From Flavobacteriia bacterium (GTDB lineage: Bacteria > Bacteroidota > Bacteroidia > Flavobacteriales > Flavobacteriaceae), in assembly GCA_004293165.1 (NCBI GenBank), contig RDYL01000002.1:1-64000 (forward strand): a DNA stretch of 64,000 nt, written 5' to 3'. Position 1 is the first letter of the stretch, and the number at the start of each line of letters is the position of its first letter. The notes beneath the pieces are model-generated. The model was not told the origin of the DNA and searched no databases. It saw nothing but the letters and a program-made list of their open reading frames with translations. This document shows, piece after piece, positions 26,721 to 36,410 of the stretch. The translations under genes and the position numbers were made by a program.

Positions 26721-27168
26721 GTGACAAAATTGAAATAATGAAATATTTTCTAAAATTTAATTAAAAAAATATTATTTATAGATTTATATTCCTAATTAAC
26801 ACTTTTAAACAGAATATAAATCTATAAAATAATTTAAAAACTTTTATTCTAACGCTTGTTTCAAGTCGTTAATTACATCATTAACTAATTAAAAAAACAC
26901 AAACAACAACTTAACCGCACTTCAAATAACTGATTAAAAAAAGTAGAACTTTGTTATCTTAGACTGAATTTATAAGCACTACTTTGTTAAAAGATGTAGG
27001 GCATTTTAAAATAGTGACAAAAAGAATTGATTTTCTTATTTATCACAAAACTTATTTGTTTTATTTGATAAATTCATTTTACTTAAAACAAATTCCTAAC
27101 CAAAATTTATTTAAAACCCCATTTAATTGTATTTCCAAAATGAATAAAATAAAAAAAGGCAACAATCA
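26721..27168. other. Divergent spacer without a gene
   Basis: This 448-bp stretch between the metH and metK promoters is very AT-rich. A 63-codon frame on the plus strand (26984-27175) has no start context, runs into the metK promoter and encodes low-complexity Lys/Phe/Asn sequence, so I do not call it. I see no RNA structure or repeat here. Confidence 0.6.
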
Positions 27169-27198
27169 TTTGTAATTCAATTTCATTTCATACATTTG
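27169..27198 (+). promoter_or_regulatory. Promoter of metK
   Basis: TTTG at 27169-27172, an 18-nt spacer, then TACATTTG at 27191-27198: a complete -33/-7 promoter that would start the transcript just before the riboswitch. Confidence 0.75.
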
Positions 27199-27210
27199 CA
27201 AACGAAAACA

Positions 27211-27267
27211 AAGAGGAAAAATTTGAACTGATTGCAACCTCATTAAAAAAATGCTAAAGCAGTATTC
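27211..27267 (+). ncRNA. SAM-II riboswitch before metK
   Basis: P1 is GAGG (27213-27216) with CCTC (27238-27241). The loop ATTTGAACTGATTGCAA and the following A-rich strand with ATGCTAAAGCAGT match the SAM-II consensus. The pseudoknot can form by ACTG (27227-27230) with CAGT (27260-27263). TTGCAATC at 27286-27293 is the exact complement of the aptamer stretch GATTGCAA (27230-27237) and is followed by a T-run. This gives a plausible switching partner. metK starts 65 nt further on. Confidence 0.82.
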
Positions 27268-27331
27268 CTTACTCCTTTACGCAATTTGCAATCTTCGTTT
27301 TTTTCTCGCTTAATTTATAATAAATTTAATT

Positions 27332-28582
27332 ATGGCTTATTTATTTACGTCAGAATCAGTGAGTGAAGGACATCCTGACAAAGTTGCGGATCAAATTTCA
27401 GACGCATTAATTGATAACTTTTTAGCATTTGACCCTGAGTCAAAAGTAGCTTGTGAAACATTGGTTACTACAGGTCAGGTGATTTTAGCTGGAGAAGTAA
27501 AATCAAACACTTACTTAGATGTACAAACTATCGCAAGAGATGTAATCAAAAAAATTGGTTACACAAAAAGCGAATACATGTTTGAAGCAAATTCTTGTGG
27601 TGTTTTATCAGCAATTCACGAACAATCTGCCGATATTAACCAAGGTGTTGACAGAGCAAGCAAAGAAGAGCAAGGCGCTGGTGACCAAGGAATGATGTTT
27701 GGTTACGCTACCAATGAAACTGCAGAGTTCATGCCGTTAGCATTAAAACTATCTCATCAATTATTACAAGATTTAGCTGATTTAAGAAGAGAAAACAACG
27801 AAATCACTTACTTACGTCCAGACGCTAAATCGCAAGTTACTTTAGAATATTCTGATGATAATAAACCGGTTCGTATTGATGCTATTGTAGTTTCAACTCA
27901 ACACGATGATTTTGCTGATGAACCAACGATGTTAGCAAAAATCAAAAAAGACATTATTGAGATTTTGATTCCAAGAGTAATTGCTAAAAATCCTCAATAT
28001 GCTCATTTATTTAATGATGCTATTAAATACCACATTAACCCAACAGGGAAATTCGTAATTGGAGGACCTCACGGAGATACTGGTTTAACAGGAAGAAAAA
28101 TTATTGTAGATACTTACGGTGGAAAAGGAGCTCACGGTGGTGGTGCATTCTCAGGAAAAGACCCATCTAAAGTAGACCGTTCTGCGGCTTATGCTACACG
28201 TCATATTGCTAAAAACTTAGTTGCAGCTGGTGTAGCAGATGAAATTTTAGTACAAGTTTCTTATGCGATTGGAGTTGCTGAGCCAACATCAATCAACGTA
28301 AACACTTACGGAACTGCAAAAGTAAATTTAACTGATGGAGAAATCAGCAAAGTAGTAGAAAGGATTTTTGATATGCGTCCGTACTTTATTGAACAACGTT
28401 TGAAATTAAGAAATCCAATCTACAGCGAAACGGCTGCTTACGGACACATGGGAAGAACTCCTGAAACTGTAACCAAAACGTTTTCTGCTCCAGGTGGTTT
28501 AACAAAAACAGTTTCTGTTGAATTATTTACTTGGGAAAAATTAGATTTTGTTGATCAAATAAAAGCTACTTTTAAAATATAA
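27332..28582 (+). CDS. metK: S-adenosylmethionine synthase
   Basis: MetK makes SAM from methionine and ATP. The 416-residue protein has [13 protein letters not shown] with the catalytic His, [50 protein letters not shown] and the C-terminal GHMGR. It is a single gene with promoter, SAM-II leader and terminator, divergent from the metH operon. Confidence 0.97.
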   Translation: MAYLFTSESVSEGHPDKVADQISDALIDNFLAFDPESKVACETLVTTGQVILAGEVKSNTYLDVQTIARDVIKKIGYTKSEYMFEANSCGVLSAIHEQSADINQGVDRASKEEQGAGDQGMMFGYATNETAEFMPLALKLSHQLLQDLADLRRENNEITYLRPDAKSQVTLEYSDDNKPVRIDAIVVSTQHDDFADEPTMLAKIKKDIIEILIPRVIAKNPQYAHLFNDAIKYHINPTGKFVIGGPHGDTGLTGRKIIVDTYGGKGAHGGGAFSGKDPSKVDRSAAYATRHIAKNLVAAGVADEILVQVSYAIGVAEPTSINVNTYGTAKVNLTDGEISKVVERIFDMRPYFIEQRLKLRNPIYSETAAYGHMGRTPETVTKTFSAPGGLTKTVSVELFTWEKLDFVDQIKATFKI

Positions 28583-28600
28583 GAAATCCTTTCTTTAATA

Positions 28601-28632
28601 AAAAAACCATTCGCATTAACGAATGGTTTTTT
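28601..28632. terminator. Bidirectional terminator of metK and the barrel gene
   Basis: AAAAAACCATTCG and CGAATGGTTTTTT form a perfect 13-bp stem with a 6-nt loop; T- or A-rich ends serve both strands. Confidence 0.85.
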
Positions 28633-28653
28633 TTATCTCTATACTCGAAAGAA

Positions 28654-31398
28654 CTACAATGTATATTTCAAACTTAAAATTACAAATCTAGGTTGCACTC
28701 TGTAACTCGAAAAACTACTTGTTCCACCTAATTGACTAAAACTATTTGTATCTAAAGATTTTGTATCTAATAAGTTTGTTCCCGAAAGTTTCCATTCCCA
28801 TTTACTACCTTTCTTTTGATACAATAAACTTGCCGTTAAGAAATCATATTCACTATCAATAGTTTTTGCTTTGTTTCTATTGTGAAAATAAGAATATTCC
28901 GAAACGAATGAGAACGCATCAAGGAAGAAATATTCTAACGTAACCGTTGGGCTATCTATGTAAATAACGTCCGAAAAGTTATCGTTAATTGAAAAATTAT
29001 ACCCTACTGTTAAATTTGGCAACGTTTTATAATTGGTAGAAAAACTTAAATTATAACTCTGAGAATAAGATTCAATGGTTTGAATCTCTGATGGATTGTT
29101 GTTAGGATCAGTATCAGCATCTGGGTAAACACGAATGTTATTAGATTTTTGCCAATTGACTGCAGCTCTAAAATTTGCTTTATAATACTTAGCAAAAGAA
29201 CGACCATAACCTCCTAATGCAGAAAAAGTTTCATCAGGAAAATTAGAGTTCATGTTTTCGGTAGAAGAAATCTGATTAACACCAAATAGTAACGCTCTAT
29301 TTTTTATTGCATCTAACTGCCTTGTATAAGACACATTAGCAAAAATATTTTCAAAATTAAACATATTATATTTAAAGTAACGCAACGAATGTACTTGAGA
29401 AGTTGAATTTTCTAAGAATCTATTTCCGCTAAATAAACTGTTATAGCTTGAAAACACATAACCTTGAGCTAACCTATTAATATCGGTAAAATTGTTAGTT
29501 AACGAATAATTATAGGTTAACGTTTCTGATTTTTTTATCTGCCACAACGCATAAACATCAGGTAAAAATCTATTAAATGATTGCTTGTTTGACGTTCCAA
29601 GTTGCTCATCATTCATATTATACTGATGCACACTAAATCCAGGATTAAAAGTAAATTTACCGGTCATGAATTTATAATGAACTCCTAAAAACACATCATT
29701 AAAAGCATAATCCACATTGTTAACAACAGTTGGATCTGTTAAATTATTTTGATTACCATTGTCTAAAATTTGAAAAATAGAAGAATCAAAATTTTGATAT
29801 GAATAAGTATTCCCTAAAGTTAAATTGATATTGCTTTTTGGCGTAAGCATATAATAATAATCAAACTTTGAATCTACTTTATTAGTTTGCACAAAACGAT
29901 TTTGAGTGATATCATCTCTAATTCCAATTCCTTCATTTATATAACCTGTTAATAAAGGCGCAAAAGGTAAAGTTTCTAAATTAGCATTGTAGAATGGATC
30001 TTCATTTTGATATAAATGTTGCATTTCAAATGCAAAAACATGCTTGTCATTTAAAGTGTAATAATAATTTAAATTCTGATTGATTGAAAAAGGATTTTGT
30101 TCTTTTCCTGTATAAATATCAGACAACAAACTAGAAAAAACATTCGTATTTTCTTTTTGGTCAGAAAATTTAACTAAAGCATCATAATCAAAATGGGCTT
30201 TTTCTGAAGGAATATAACTTGAACTTAACTTTAGTAAAACTTGCTTACTGTCTTGTTTCGTGTAATCTTCTCTTGTTTCCGAAATAGTTTCGGTTGAACC
30301 ATCAGGCAAATTATCTATACGATTAGAAATTGTTCTGTTTTCAATTTCTGTCTTGTTTCCTAATAAAATTCCAAAACCACTCAAAGTCCATGCTTTTGAA
30401 GGATTGAAACTAAAATTTGCTGCTCCAAATGTAGACTCAATATTTGCTGCTTGATTGTTACGAAGTCCCATAATACCTAAATCGTTAGATGCCACATTGA
30501 AAGAAGAACCTCCTTTACGCATCATGTTTTTGAAACCTCCGGTAAACTTGAAATAATCTTGAGCCGTTAATGGCAATTCCCCAATATTATTCACATTGGC
30601 AATTACATTTAAACTGTATTTTGGACTATAGAAAAACAATTTCGGATTGACAATAAATCGGGTATCTTCCATTCCTACTCCAATTCCTGCATTCATATCC
30701 CCAAACCAGAAGTTCTTTTTCCCTTCTTTTAGTTTGATGTTTATTGCAATGCTTTCCTCGTTATTTTCTAATCCTTTTAAATTAGAAACTTCATTATAAT
30801 TTCGTAAAACTTGGATTTTATCTAACGCATCCGCCGGAATATTTTTAGTAGCTAATTTGGTATCGCCATCGAAGAAATCTTTTCCTTCCACCATTACTTT
30901 CTGGACTTTTTTACCTTCCACTTCAATTTCCCCGTCTTTATTTACTTCAACACCTGGCAGTTTTTTAAGAACATCTTCCAACTTTCGTTCCGTTCCATTA
31001 GTAAAAGAATCGGAATTGTAAATAATGGTATCTCCCGAAACACTCACTGGCATTTCGTGTACAATTTCTACTTCATTTAATTGAGTTCCTTCTTTTAAAA
31101 CTACCGGAAAATTCATGTTAGTAGTCCCAGTAGTAACGGCTTTTTCAAAAGTTTGAAACCCTATGTAACTTACCTTAAGCGTATAGTCTGTACTAGGCTT
31201 AAGGTTTAGTGTAAATTTTCCCGCTTCATTAGTAATAGCATAAGCATCCATTGCTTTGGTTTGCTTGTTAATTGCCATAATATTGGCCATTTCTAAACCA
31301 ACTCCTGTTGTATCTTTAACAGTTCCTTCGAAACGAATATTTTGAGAAAAGGCACTCGAAACAAGTGCCATCATCAATAATAAGAATATTTTTTTCAT
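28654..31398 (-). CDS. Outer-membrane beta-barrel protein with CarboxypepD-like plug domain
   Basis: The 914-residue protein has a signal peptide (MKKIFLLLMMALVSSAFSQ), an N-terminal carboxypeptidase-regulatory-like domain (GTVKDTTGVGLEMANIMAI, about residues 25-105), a TonB-plug-like region (LEDVLKKLPGVEVNKDGEIEVEGK) and a long C-terminal barrel with alternating aromatic strands ending in the typical FVILSLKYTL. No TonB box is evident. Such proteins pair with GLPGLI proteins in flavobacteria; the next gene upstream is one, 17 nt away on the same strand. The transported or bound substrate is unknown. Confidence 0.85.
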   Translation of the reverse strand: MKKIFLLLMMALVSSAFSQNIRFEGTVKDTTGVGLEMANIMAINKQTKAMDAYAITNEAGKFTLNLKPSTDYTLKVSYIGFQTFEKAVTTGTTNMNFPVVLKEGTQLNEVEIVHEMPVSVSGDTIIYNSDSFTNGTERKLEDVLKKLPGVEVNKDGEIEVEGKKVQKVMVEGKDFFDGDTKLATKNIPADALDKIQVLRNYNEVSNLKGLENNEESIAINIKLKEGKKNFWFGDMNAGIGVGMEDTRFIVNPKLFFYSPKYSLNVIANVNNIGELPLTAQDYFKFTGGFKNMMRKGGSSFNVASNDLGIMGLRNNQAANIESTFGAANFSFNPSKAWTLSGFGILLGNKTEIENRTISNRIDNLPDGSTETISETREDYTKQDSKQVLLKLSSSYIPSEKAHFDYDALVKFSDQKENTNVFSSLLSDIYTGKEQNPFSINQNLNYYYTLNDKHVFAFEMQHLYQNEDPFYNANLETLPFAPLLTGYINEGIGIRDDITQNRFVQTNKVDSKFDYYYMLTPKSNINLTLGNTYSYQNFDSSIFQILDNGNQNNLTDPTVVNNVDYAFNDVFLGVHYKFMTGKFTFNPGFSVHQYNMNDEQLGTSNKQSFNRFLPDVYALWQIKKSETLTYNYSLTNNFTDINRLAQGYVFSSYNSLFSGNRFLENSTSQVHSLRYFKYNMFNFENIFANVSYTRQLDAIKNRALLFGVNQISSTENMNSNFPDETFSALGGYGRSFAKYYKANFRAAVNWQKSNNIRVYPDADTDPNNNPSEIQTIESYSQSYNLSFSTNYKTLPNLTVGYNFSINDNFSDVIYIDSPTVTLEYFFLDAFSFVSEYSYFHNRNKAKTIDSEYDFLTASLLYQKKGSKWEWKLSGTNLLDTKSLDTNSFSQLGGTSSFSSYRVQPRFVILSLKYTL

Positions 31399-31415
31399 AT
31401 GATTTTATTAGAAAA

Positions 31416-32327
31416 TTAACGTCCACCACCCATTCTAAATCCACCTCTTTGACCGCCTGGACCTGAATTCATTTCACGCATTTCTTCCATTTTCTTTTTC
31501 ACGATTTCGTCGTATTCTTTTTGGGTTACTTCTTTTCCTTTAGAAGCAGGTTTTATTTCTACTTTATCTTTAGAATTCAATACTAATTTTGAACATAAAA
31601 TTACTGTTTTACCATCATTAACTTCTAAAATCAAACCTGGTAACCCCCAATAATTTTCTGGCCCTTGATTTACTGGAATTTCTGGACAATACCATGCTGT
31701 AATTGTATTTTCTTTTGGCATTTCCCAATCATCTGTAAAATTTGTTTTCTTAGCTTTCGCTGTATCTTTAACTGTTTCCGCTTTTTTATCGCCATCTTTA
31801 GCGTTGTTATTGTTTCTAAATCTAAAATTTCTGAAATCAGACTCACTTACTTTAACAACAGCCGTTGCTTTAAAACAAAAATAATCACCAATTTGTTTAG
31901 ATTCGCTTCCTAAAACCCATTCATAATTTGGCAATGAATCTTTAATTAAAAATTCTTTTCCAAAAAACTCTTTATCCACAATGAATTGTTTGGTTTTTGC
32001 ATTTTTATAATGCGTTCCACCACCGCCCATCATAGACATCATCATTCTTCCACCACCTTGTTGTCCACCAGGAGCATCTAGTTTTTCTTCTTCTTTGTAT
32101 ATTGAAGCTGATTTATCAAAGTTTAAAACAAATGTTCTCTCAAACATTTTTTTCATACGCTCTTCAATTTGTTTTTGCATTTCAGGAGTCATATCTCTAT
32201 TCCCACTCATGCCTTTCATAAAATCGGCAGTACTAGTTTTAGATTCGTAAACCGCCATTCCTTGAAAATTCTGTGCATTTACAAGCCCAGAAACCATAAA
32301 AACCGATGCAATAATAAATTTTTTCAT
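31416..32327 (-). CDS. GLPGLI family protein
   Basis: The 303-residue secreted protein (signal MKKFIIASVFMVSGLVNAQ) has the naming motif in YWGLPGLILEVNDGKT (about residues 222-237), after a WYCPEIPVNQGPENY segment. A Gly-Met-rich patch (GGRMMMSMMGGGG) lies near residue 90 and the C-terminus is Gly-Arg rich. GLPGLI proteins are Bacteroidota-specific and of unknown function. It is first in an operon with the barrel gene. Confidence 0.9.
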   Translation of the reverse strand: MKKFIIASVFMVSGLVNAQNFQGMAVYESKTSTADFMKGMSGNRDMTPEMQKQIEERMKKMFERTFVLNFDKSASIYKEEEKLDAPGGQQGGGRMMMSMMGGGGTHYKNAKTKQFIVDKEFFGKEFLIKDSLPNYEWVLGSESKQIGDYFCFKATAVVKVSESDFRNFRFRNNNNAKDGDKKAETVKDTAKAKKTNFTDDWEMPKENTITAWYCPEIPVNQGPENYWGLPGLILEVNDGKTVILCSKLVLNSKDKVEIKPASKGKEVTQKEYDEIVKKKMEEMREMNSGPGGQRGGFRMGGGR

Positions 32328-32447
32328 TCTTTACAAATATTACGTGTGTATATATAGACTACTAATCGTGTGTTTTGTTACAAAATTTAACAACTATTTT
32401 GTTTTTAGTAGTATATTAGACCCTAATTTATTGAAATAGTTTAACGA

Positions 32448-33245
32448 ATGTCTAATAAAAAACTCTTGTTCATAACCCTTTTAATTTTTCATTGTCTAAC
32501 AGTGAGTAGTCAGGGAATTATTTCTGCCACAAAATTAGAAACGGTAAAAATAGAAGGTGATGCTTTTTTAGGCTTTGACAACCAACTGAATTACTTCAGC
32601 GTTAGAAATAATATTTTAATCAAAAACAGTTCATCAACAAAGTATCAATACAATAATTTAGGATTAGGAAAAATTTATCGAGTGGACTTCCAAAATCCAT
32701 TACAAATTTTGATTTTTTATAAAAATTTTAATTCGGTTGTACTTTTAGACAATCAGTTAAACGAAATCAAAAAAATAGATTTCAATTTAAAAGCTATTCC
32801 AGTTACCATTGAAGCCGTTGCATTGTCATCTCAAAATCAAATTTGGATTTATGATAGCGTTTCATCAAAAATTGGATTGTACAATGTAAATTCCGATGCT
32901 TTTAAATGGATTTCTACTATGCTTGAAAATCCGATTTTATATTACGAATCTGATTACACCCATTTTTATTGGATTGACACTAACTTGAATCAGTATCGCA
33001 TTTCTATTTATGGAACGATTGAAAAATATGGATTACTAAAAAAATTCGATGCTGTACAATTGACAAAAAATGGTAATTATATTTTTCAATCTGAACAAGA
33101 ATTATATTATTATGATTTAAAATTGAACAGAAGTAGTAAAATTGCAATTGATGAAAAAATCATTTCAAAATTTTTCTTTAGAGATGGAATTTTGTCTATT
33201 TTTACCCAAAATGAAATTACTAATTACAAAATAATTTTACCATAA
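32448..33245 (+). CDS. Secreted protein of unknown function, propeller-like
   Basis: The 265-residue protein has a signal peptide (MSNKKLLFITLLIFHCLTVSSQ). It then has repeated beta-rich stretches that look like blades (LETVKIEGDAFLGFDNQLNYF, SVVLLDNQLNEIKKIDF and QIWIYDSVSSKIGLYNV, in parts). I recognise no family by name. The stop overlaps the start of the deoxynucleoside kinase (TAATG), so the two are translationally coupled. Why an exported protein is coupled to a nucleoside kinase is unclear. Confidence 0.75.
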   Translation: MSNKKLLFITLLIFHCLTVSSQGIISATKLETVKIEGDAFLGFDNQLNYFSVRNNILIKNSSSTKYQYNNLGLGKIYRVDFQNPLQILIFYKNFNSVVLLDNQLNEIKKIDFNLKAIPVTIEAVALSSQNQIWIYDSVSSKIGLYNVNSDAFKWISTMLENPILYYESDYTHFYWIDTNLNQYRISIYGTIEKYGLLKKFDAVQLTKNGNYIFQSEQELYYYDLKLNRSSKIAIDEKIISKFFFRDGILSIFTQNEITNYKIILP

Positions 33246-33859
33246 TGCACATAGCAGTAGCAGGAAACATTGGAGCAGGAAAAACGACATTAACTCGATT
33301 ATTAGCCAAACATTTTAAATGGGAACCCCATTTTGAAGATGTTGTAGATAATCCGTATTTGGATGATTTTTACCACCAAATGGAGCGTTGGAGTTTTAAC
33401 CTTCAAATTTATTTCTTAAACAGTCGTTTTCGTCAAGTATTGCAAATACGTGAAAGTGGTAAAAACATTATTCAAGACCGAACCATTTATGAAGATGCAC
33501 ATATTTTTGCGCCTAATCTTCATGCCATGGGATTGATGTCAAATAGAGATTTTAATAATTACACTTCGCTTTTCGAATTGATGGAAAGTTTAGTGGGTTC
33601 GCCAGACTTATTGATTTATTTAAGAAGCTCGATTCCAAATTTAGTAAGCCAAATTCACAAAAGAGGAAGAGATTACGAAAACTCAATTTCAATTGATTAT
33701 TTAAGTCGTTTGAACGAAAGATACGAAGCATGGATTCAAACGTATGATAAAGGAAAGTTAGTCATTATTGATGTAGATAATATTGATTTTGTAAACAATC
33801 CAGAAGATTTAGGAACCATCATTAATAGAATTGATGCCGAATTAAACGGATTATTTTAG
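33245..33859 (+). CDS. Deoxynucleoside kinase
   Basis: The 204-residue enzyme belongs to the dCK/dGK family: P-loop GNIGAGKTT (residues 8-16), the DR motif QDRTIYEDAHIF, and the lid region KRGRDYENSI. It phosphorylates deoxynucleosides in salvage; the exact base preference is not predictable. Its ATG overlaps the stop of the preceding secreted protein. A hairpin follows at 33867. Confidence 0.92.
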   Translation: MHIAVAGNIGAGKTTLTRLLAKHFKWEPHFEDVVDNPYLDDFYHQMERWSFNLQIYFLNSRFRQVLQIRESGKNIIQDRTIYEDAHIFAPNLHAMGLMSNRDFNNYTSLFELMESLVGSPDLLIYLRSSIPNLVSQIHKRGRDYENSISIDYLSRLNERYEAWIQTYDKGKLVIIDVDNIDFVNNPEDLGTIINRIDAELNGLF

Positions 33860-33866
33860 ATATATG

Positions 33867-33888
33867 AAACGCCTCAATTGAGGTGTTT
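33867..33888. terminator. Terminator of the deoxynucleoside kinase gene
   Basis: AAACGCCTCAA and TTGAGGTGTTT pair along 11 bp (one G-T), then TTATTTATTT. It stands between convergent genes. Confidence 0.6.
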
Positions 33889-33891
33889 TAT

Positions 33892-36369
33892 TTATTTCAT
33901 TGTATCAAACAACGATTTCACTTTAATATTATCAGTTGGTCGATCGGTTTTAATTATTTTAGGAATTCCTGGAATTAAATCAAAATAGTTGTCATTAAAA
34001 AAACGACCATCTGCCTGCAAATGTACATTTTTAGTAAAAGTATTTGTTTTAACTTCAATAAGTGTTTCACCCACAATTTTCACTTCAATAGTTGGTTGTT
34101 CTAATTGTAATTCTTTTGGCTTTACAAAATAATGATATGCTACTGTATTTTTATGATTACCACTAAATTCAATCTGTAATACTGTTTTTTCTTTTACAAA
34201 TTTTGGCAATTCTGCATAAGAAATCTGCATACAGGTTGTGTTTTTTTCAACATCTAAAACACATTCTTTAGAAGCAGTCCAAAGTTCTTTCCCAGAAAAA
34301 TCAATTAATTTTACCGTAACTATACCCGCTTTTACTTCCAAGTTATCATTATTTCCTATAATTGAAAGTCCATCTGTTTTTTCTGCTACTGCTAAAAAAA
34401 TAGGTGCAAAACTTTCTTTGACTTGGTAATGAGCCGCTTTCCAATTCCCATAATAATCCAACGAACTCCATGACGTAACTGGCCAACAATCGTTAAATTG
34501 CCAATACAAAGTACCCATACAATAAGGTTTTGCCATGCGGTGAGCTTCAATAGCGATTTTCATTCCACGAGCTTGTAACAATTGCGAAACATATAGATAG
34601 TTTTCAAAATCTTTTGGCACTACATAATAGCGCTCCATGTATTCGTTGATGGTTTCAAAACCTGTTGGATGTTTTTGATGGTTTTTGAAAGCTTCGGAAG
34701 TAAAATTCAAATCTTCTTTACGCATTACTTTTTGCAAGGTTTCTAAATTTGGCATGCCTTGAAAACCATATTCACTCATAAAACGTCCTACTTTTTTCTC
34801 ATAAATTTCAAACGGTTCTTTTCCCCACCAAACGCCCCAATAGTGCGAATCGCCTTGCAGCAAACTTTCTTTCCTTCCCCAACCAATCGATGGCGAAGAC
34901 GACCAATAAATATTTTTTTCTTTCGGAAGTAAACTGTCTAAAGTCTTTGGAATCATTTCATGAAATACTTTTTTGTAATCGTTCCAAATTTGAGTCGAAT
35001 CCGATTTGGAATAGTTGAATTGTTTTTGCCAACCCCAATTGTGCCAACCTTCATCATTTTCATTATTACCGCACCAAATGGCAATACTTGAATGATTTTG
35101 CAAGCGATTTACGTTATCAATTACTTCTTGTTTTACATTTTCAACAAATTTTTCATCGCCCGGATACATCGAACAAGCAAACATAAAATCTTGCCAAACT
35201 AAAATTCCGTTGGCATCGCAAGCCTCATAAAACGCATCATCAAAATAAACGCCGCCGCCCCAAACACGCAACATATTCATATTCGCTTTTTTGGCATTTT
35301 CAACTAAAGAAAAATAAGTAGCATCAGAAACTCGAGGTAAAAAATTATCAGGTGGAACCACATTAGCCCCTTTCATAAAAACCGATTTTCCGTTTAATTT
35401 AAAGTAAAAACTTTTTCCAACTTGGTCTTTTTCCTGAATTAATTCGATAGTTCGCAAGCCAATATTCAGTTTTTTCGAATCCAAAAACTGCTTTTTCTGA
35501 CTAATTTCAATAGTAAAAGGATACAAATTCGCATCCCCTAATCCGTTACACCACCACAATTTTGGATTCGCAATTTCATATTGCATTTTGATTTTATTCT
35601 TTCCTTTTTTAAGATTGAAATTTTCCGATTTTTCATTGATTTTTACCTGAATTGTTTTTACTTCAGCAACATGAATTTCGGTTGTGAATTCTAAAATCGC
35701 TTTTTTGTCATTCAGTTCTAATTGGCTGTATTTTATATTCTCAATTTTAGCCGAATTCCAAAATTTCAATTGGACTTTTTTCCAAATTCCTGCCGTAACG
35801 AATCTTGGACCCCAATCCCAACCGAATTGATATTGCGCTTTTCGAACAAAAACACGTTCTTTTTCAGGTAAGGTATAAGATAATTTTGCTGCTGCATCTT
35901 TTCCTTTTTGAACCGCTGAATGAAAAACAACTTTTAAATGATTAGTTCCTATTTTTAAATGTGATTTGGCAGAAATGGTCCATTTTCGGAACATATTATC
36001 CGCTTCTAAAACTAGTTCTCCATTCAAATAAACAGATGCATAGGTGTCCAAACCCTCAAACTCCAAATCTATATTTTCAGTTTTTAACTCTTTAGTACTT
36101 AGTATAAATTTTGTTTCATATTCCCAATTTTCATTTTCAATCCATTGCAATTGCTTTTCATTAGCTCCAAAAAACGGATCAGGAATTAATTGGTTTTGAA
36201 ATAAATCGGTGTGAACGGTTCCAGGAATAGTTGCTTTATGCTTTTTTACTTCGTTTTGCTTGTTGAATGTCCATTTTTCAGTTGACAAATTGCGATAGGA
36301 AGTTTGTCCAAAAACGGAATAGCAGAAGAAAATTAGAAATAATGTTATTTTTTTAAACATATTAGTCAT
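33892..36369 (-). CDS. Beta-mannosidase, glycoside hydrolase family 2
   Basis: The 825-residue enzyme has a signal peptide (start ATG 36369 or 36360), an N-terminal jelly-roll domain (FEGLDTYASVYLNG), an Ig-like domain and a TIM barrel. The acid/base Glu is in WCGNNENDE (about residue 431) and the nucleophile in FMSEYGFQGMP (about 531). It removes beta-1,4-linked mannose such as the Man attached to chitobiose in N-glycans. It is the last gene of the GH20-glycosylasparaginase-CutC-mannosidase run. Confidence 0.93.
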   Translation of the reverse strand: MTNMFKKITLFLIFFCYSVFGQTSYRNLSTEKWTFNKQNEVKKHKATIPGTVHTDLFQNQLIPDPFFGANEKQLQWIENENWEYETKFILSTKELKTENIDLEFEGLDTYASVYLNGELVLEADNMFRKWTISAKSHLKIGTNHLKVVFHSAVQKGKDAAAKLSYTLPEKERVFVRKAQYQFGWDWGPRFVTAGIWKKVQLKFWNSAKIENIKYSQLELNDKKAILEFTTEIHVAEVKTIQVKINEKSENFNLKKGKNKIKMQYEIANPKLWWCNGLGDANLYPFTIEISQKKQFLDSKKLNIGLRTIELIQEKDQVGKSFYFKLNGKSVFMKGANVVPPDNFLPRVSDATYFSLVENAKKANMNMLRVWGGGVYFDDAFYEACDANGILVWQDFMFACSMYPGDEKFVENVKQEVIDNVNRLQNHSSIAIWCGNNENDEGWHNWGWQKQFNYSKSDSTQIWNDYKKVFHEMIPKTLDSLLPKEKNIYWSSSPSIGWGRKESLLQGDSHYWGVWWGKEPFEIYEKKVGRFMSEYGFQGMPNLETLQKVMRKEDLNFTSEAFKNHQKHPTGFETINEYMERYYVVPKDFENYLYVSQLLQARGMKIAIEAHRMAKPYCMGTLYWQFNDCWPVTSWSSLDYYGNWKAAHYQVKESFAPIFLAVAEKTDGLSIIGNNDNLEVKAGIVTVKLIDFSGKELWTASKECVLDVEKNTTCMQISYAELPKFVKEKTVLQIEFSGNHKNTVAYHYFVKPKELQLEQPTIEVKIVGETLIEVKTNTFTKNVHLQADGRFFNDNYFDLIPGIPKIIKTDRPTDNIKVKSLFDTMK

Positions 36370-36410
36370 ATAAGTTTTGAGAGTGAAAGTGTCAAATCAA
36401 AGAAGTTCAT

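Noticed and set aside
26984..27175. 63-codon plus-strand ORF upstream of metK
   Set aside because: Low-complexity AT-rich translation; it overlaps the metK promoter and has no start context.
27211..27267. SAM-I riboswitch before metK
   Set aside because: The S-box pieces are absent; the layout fits SAM-II instead.
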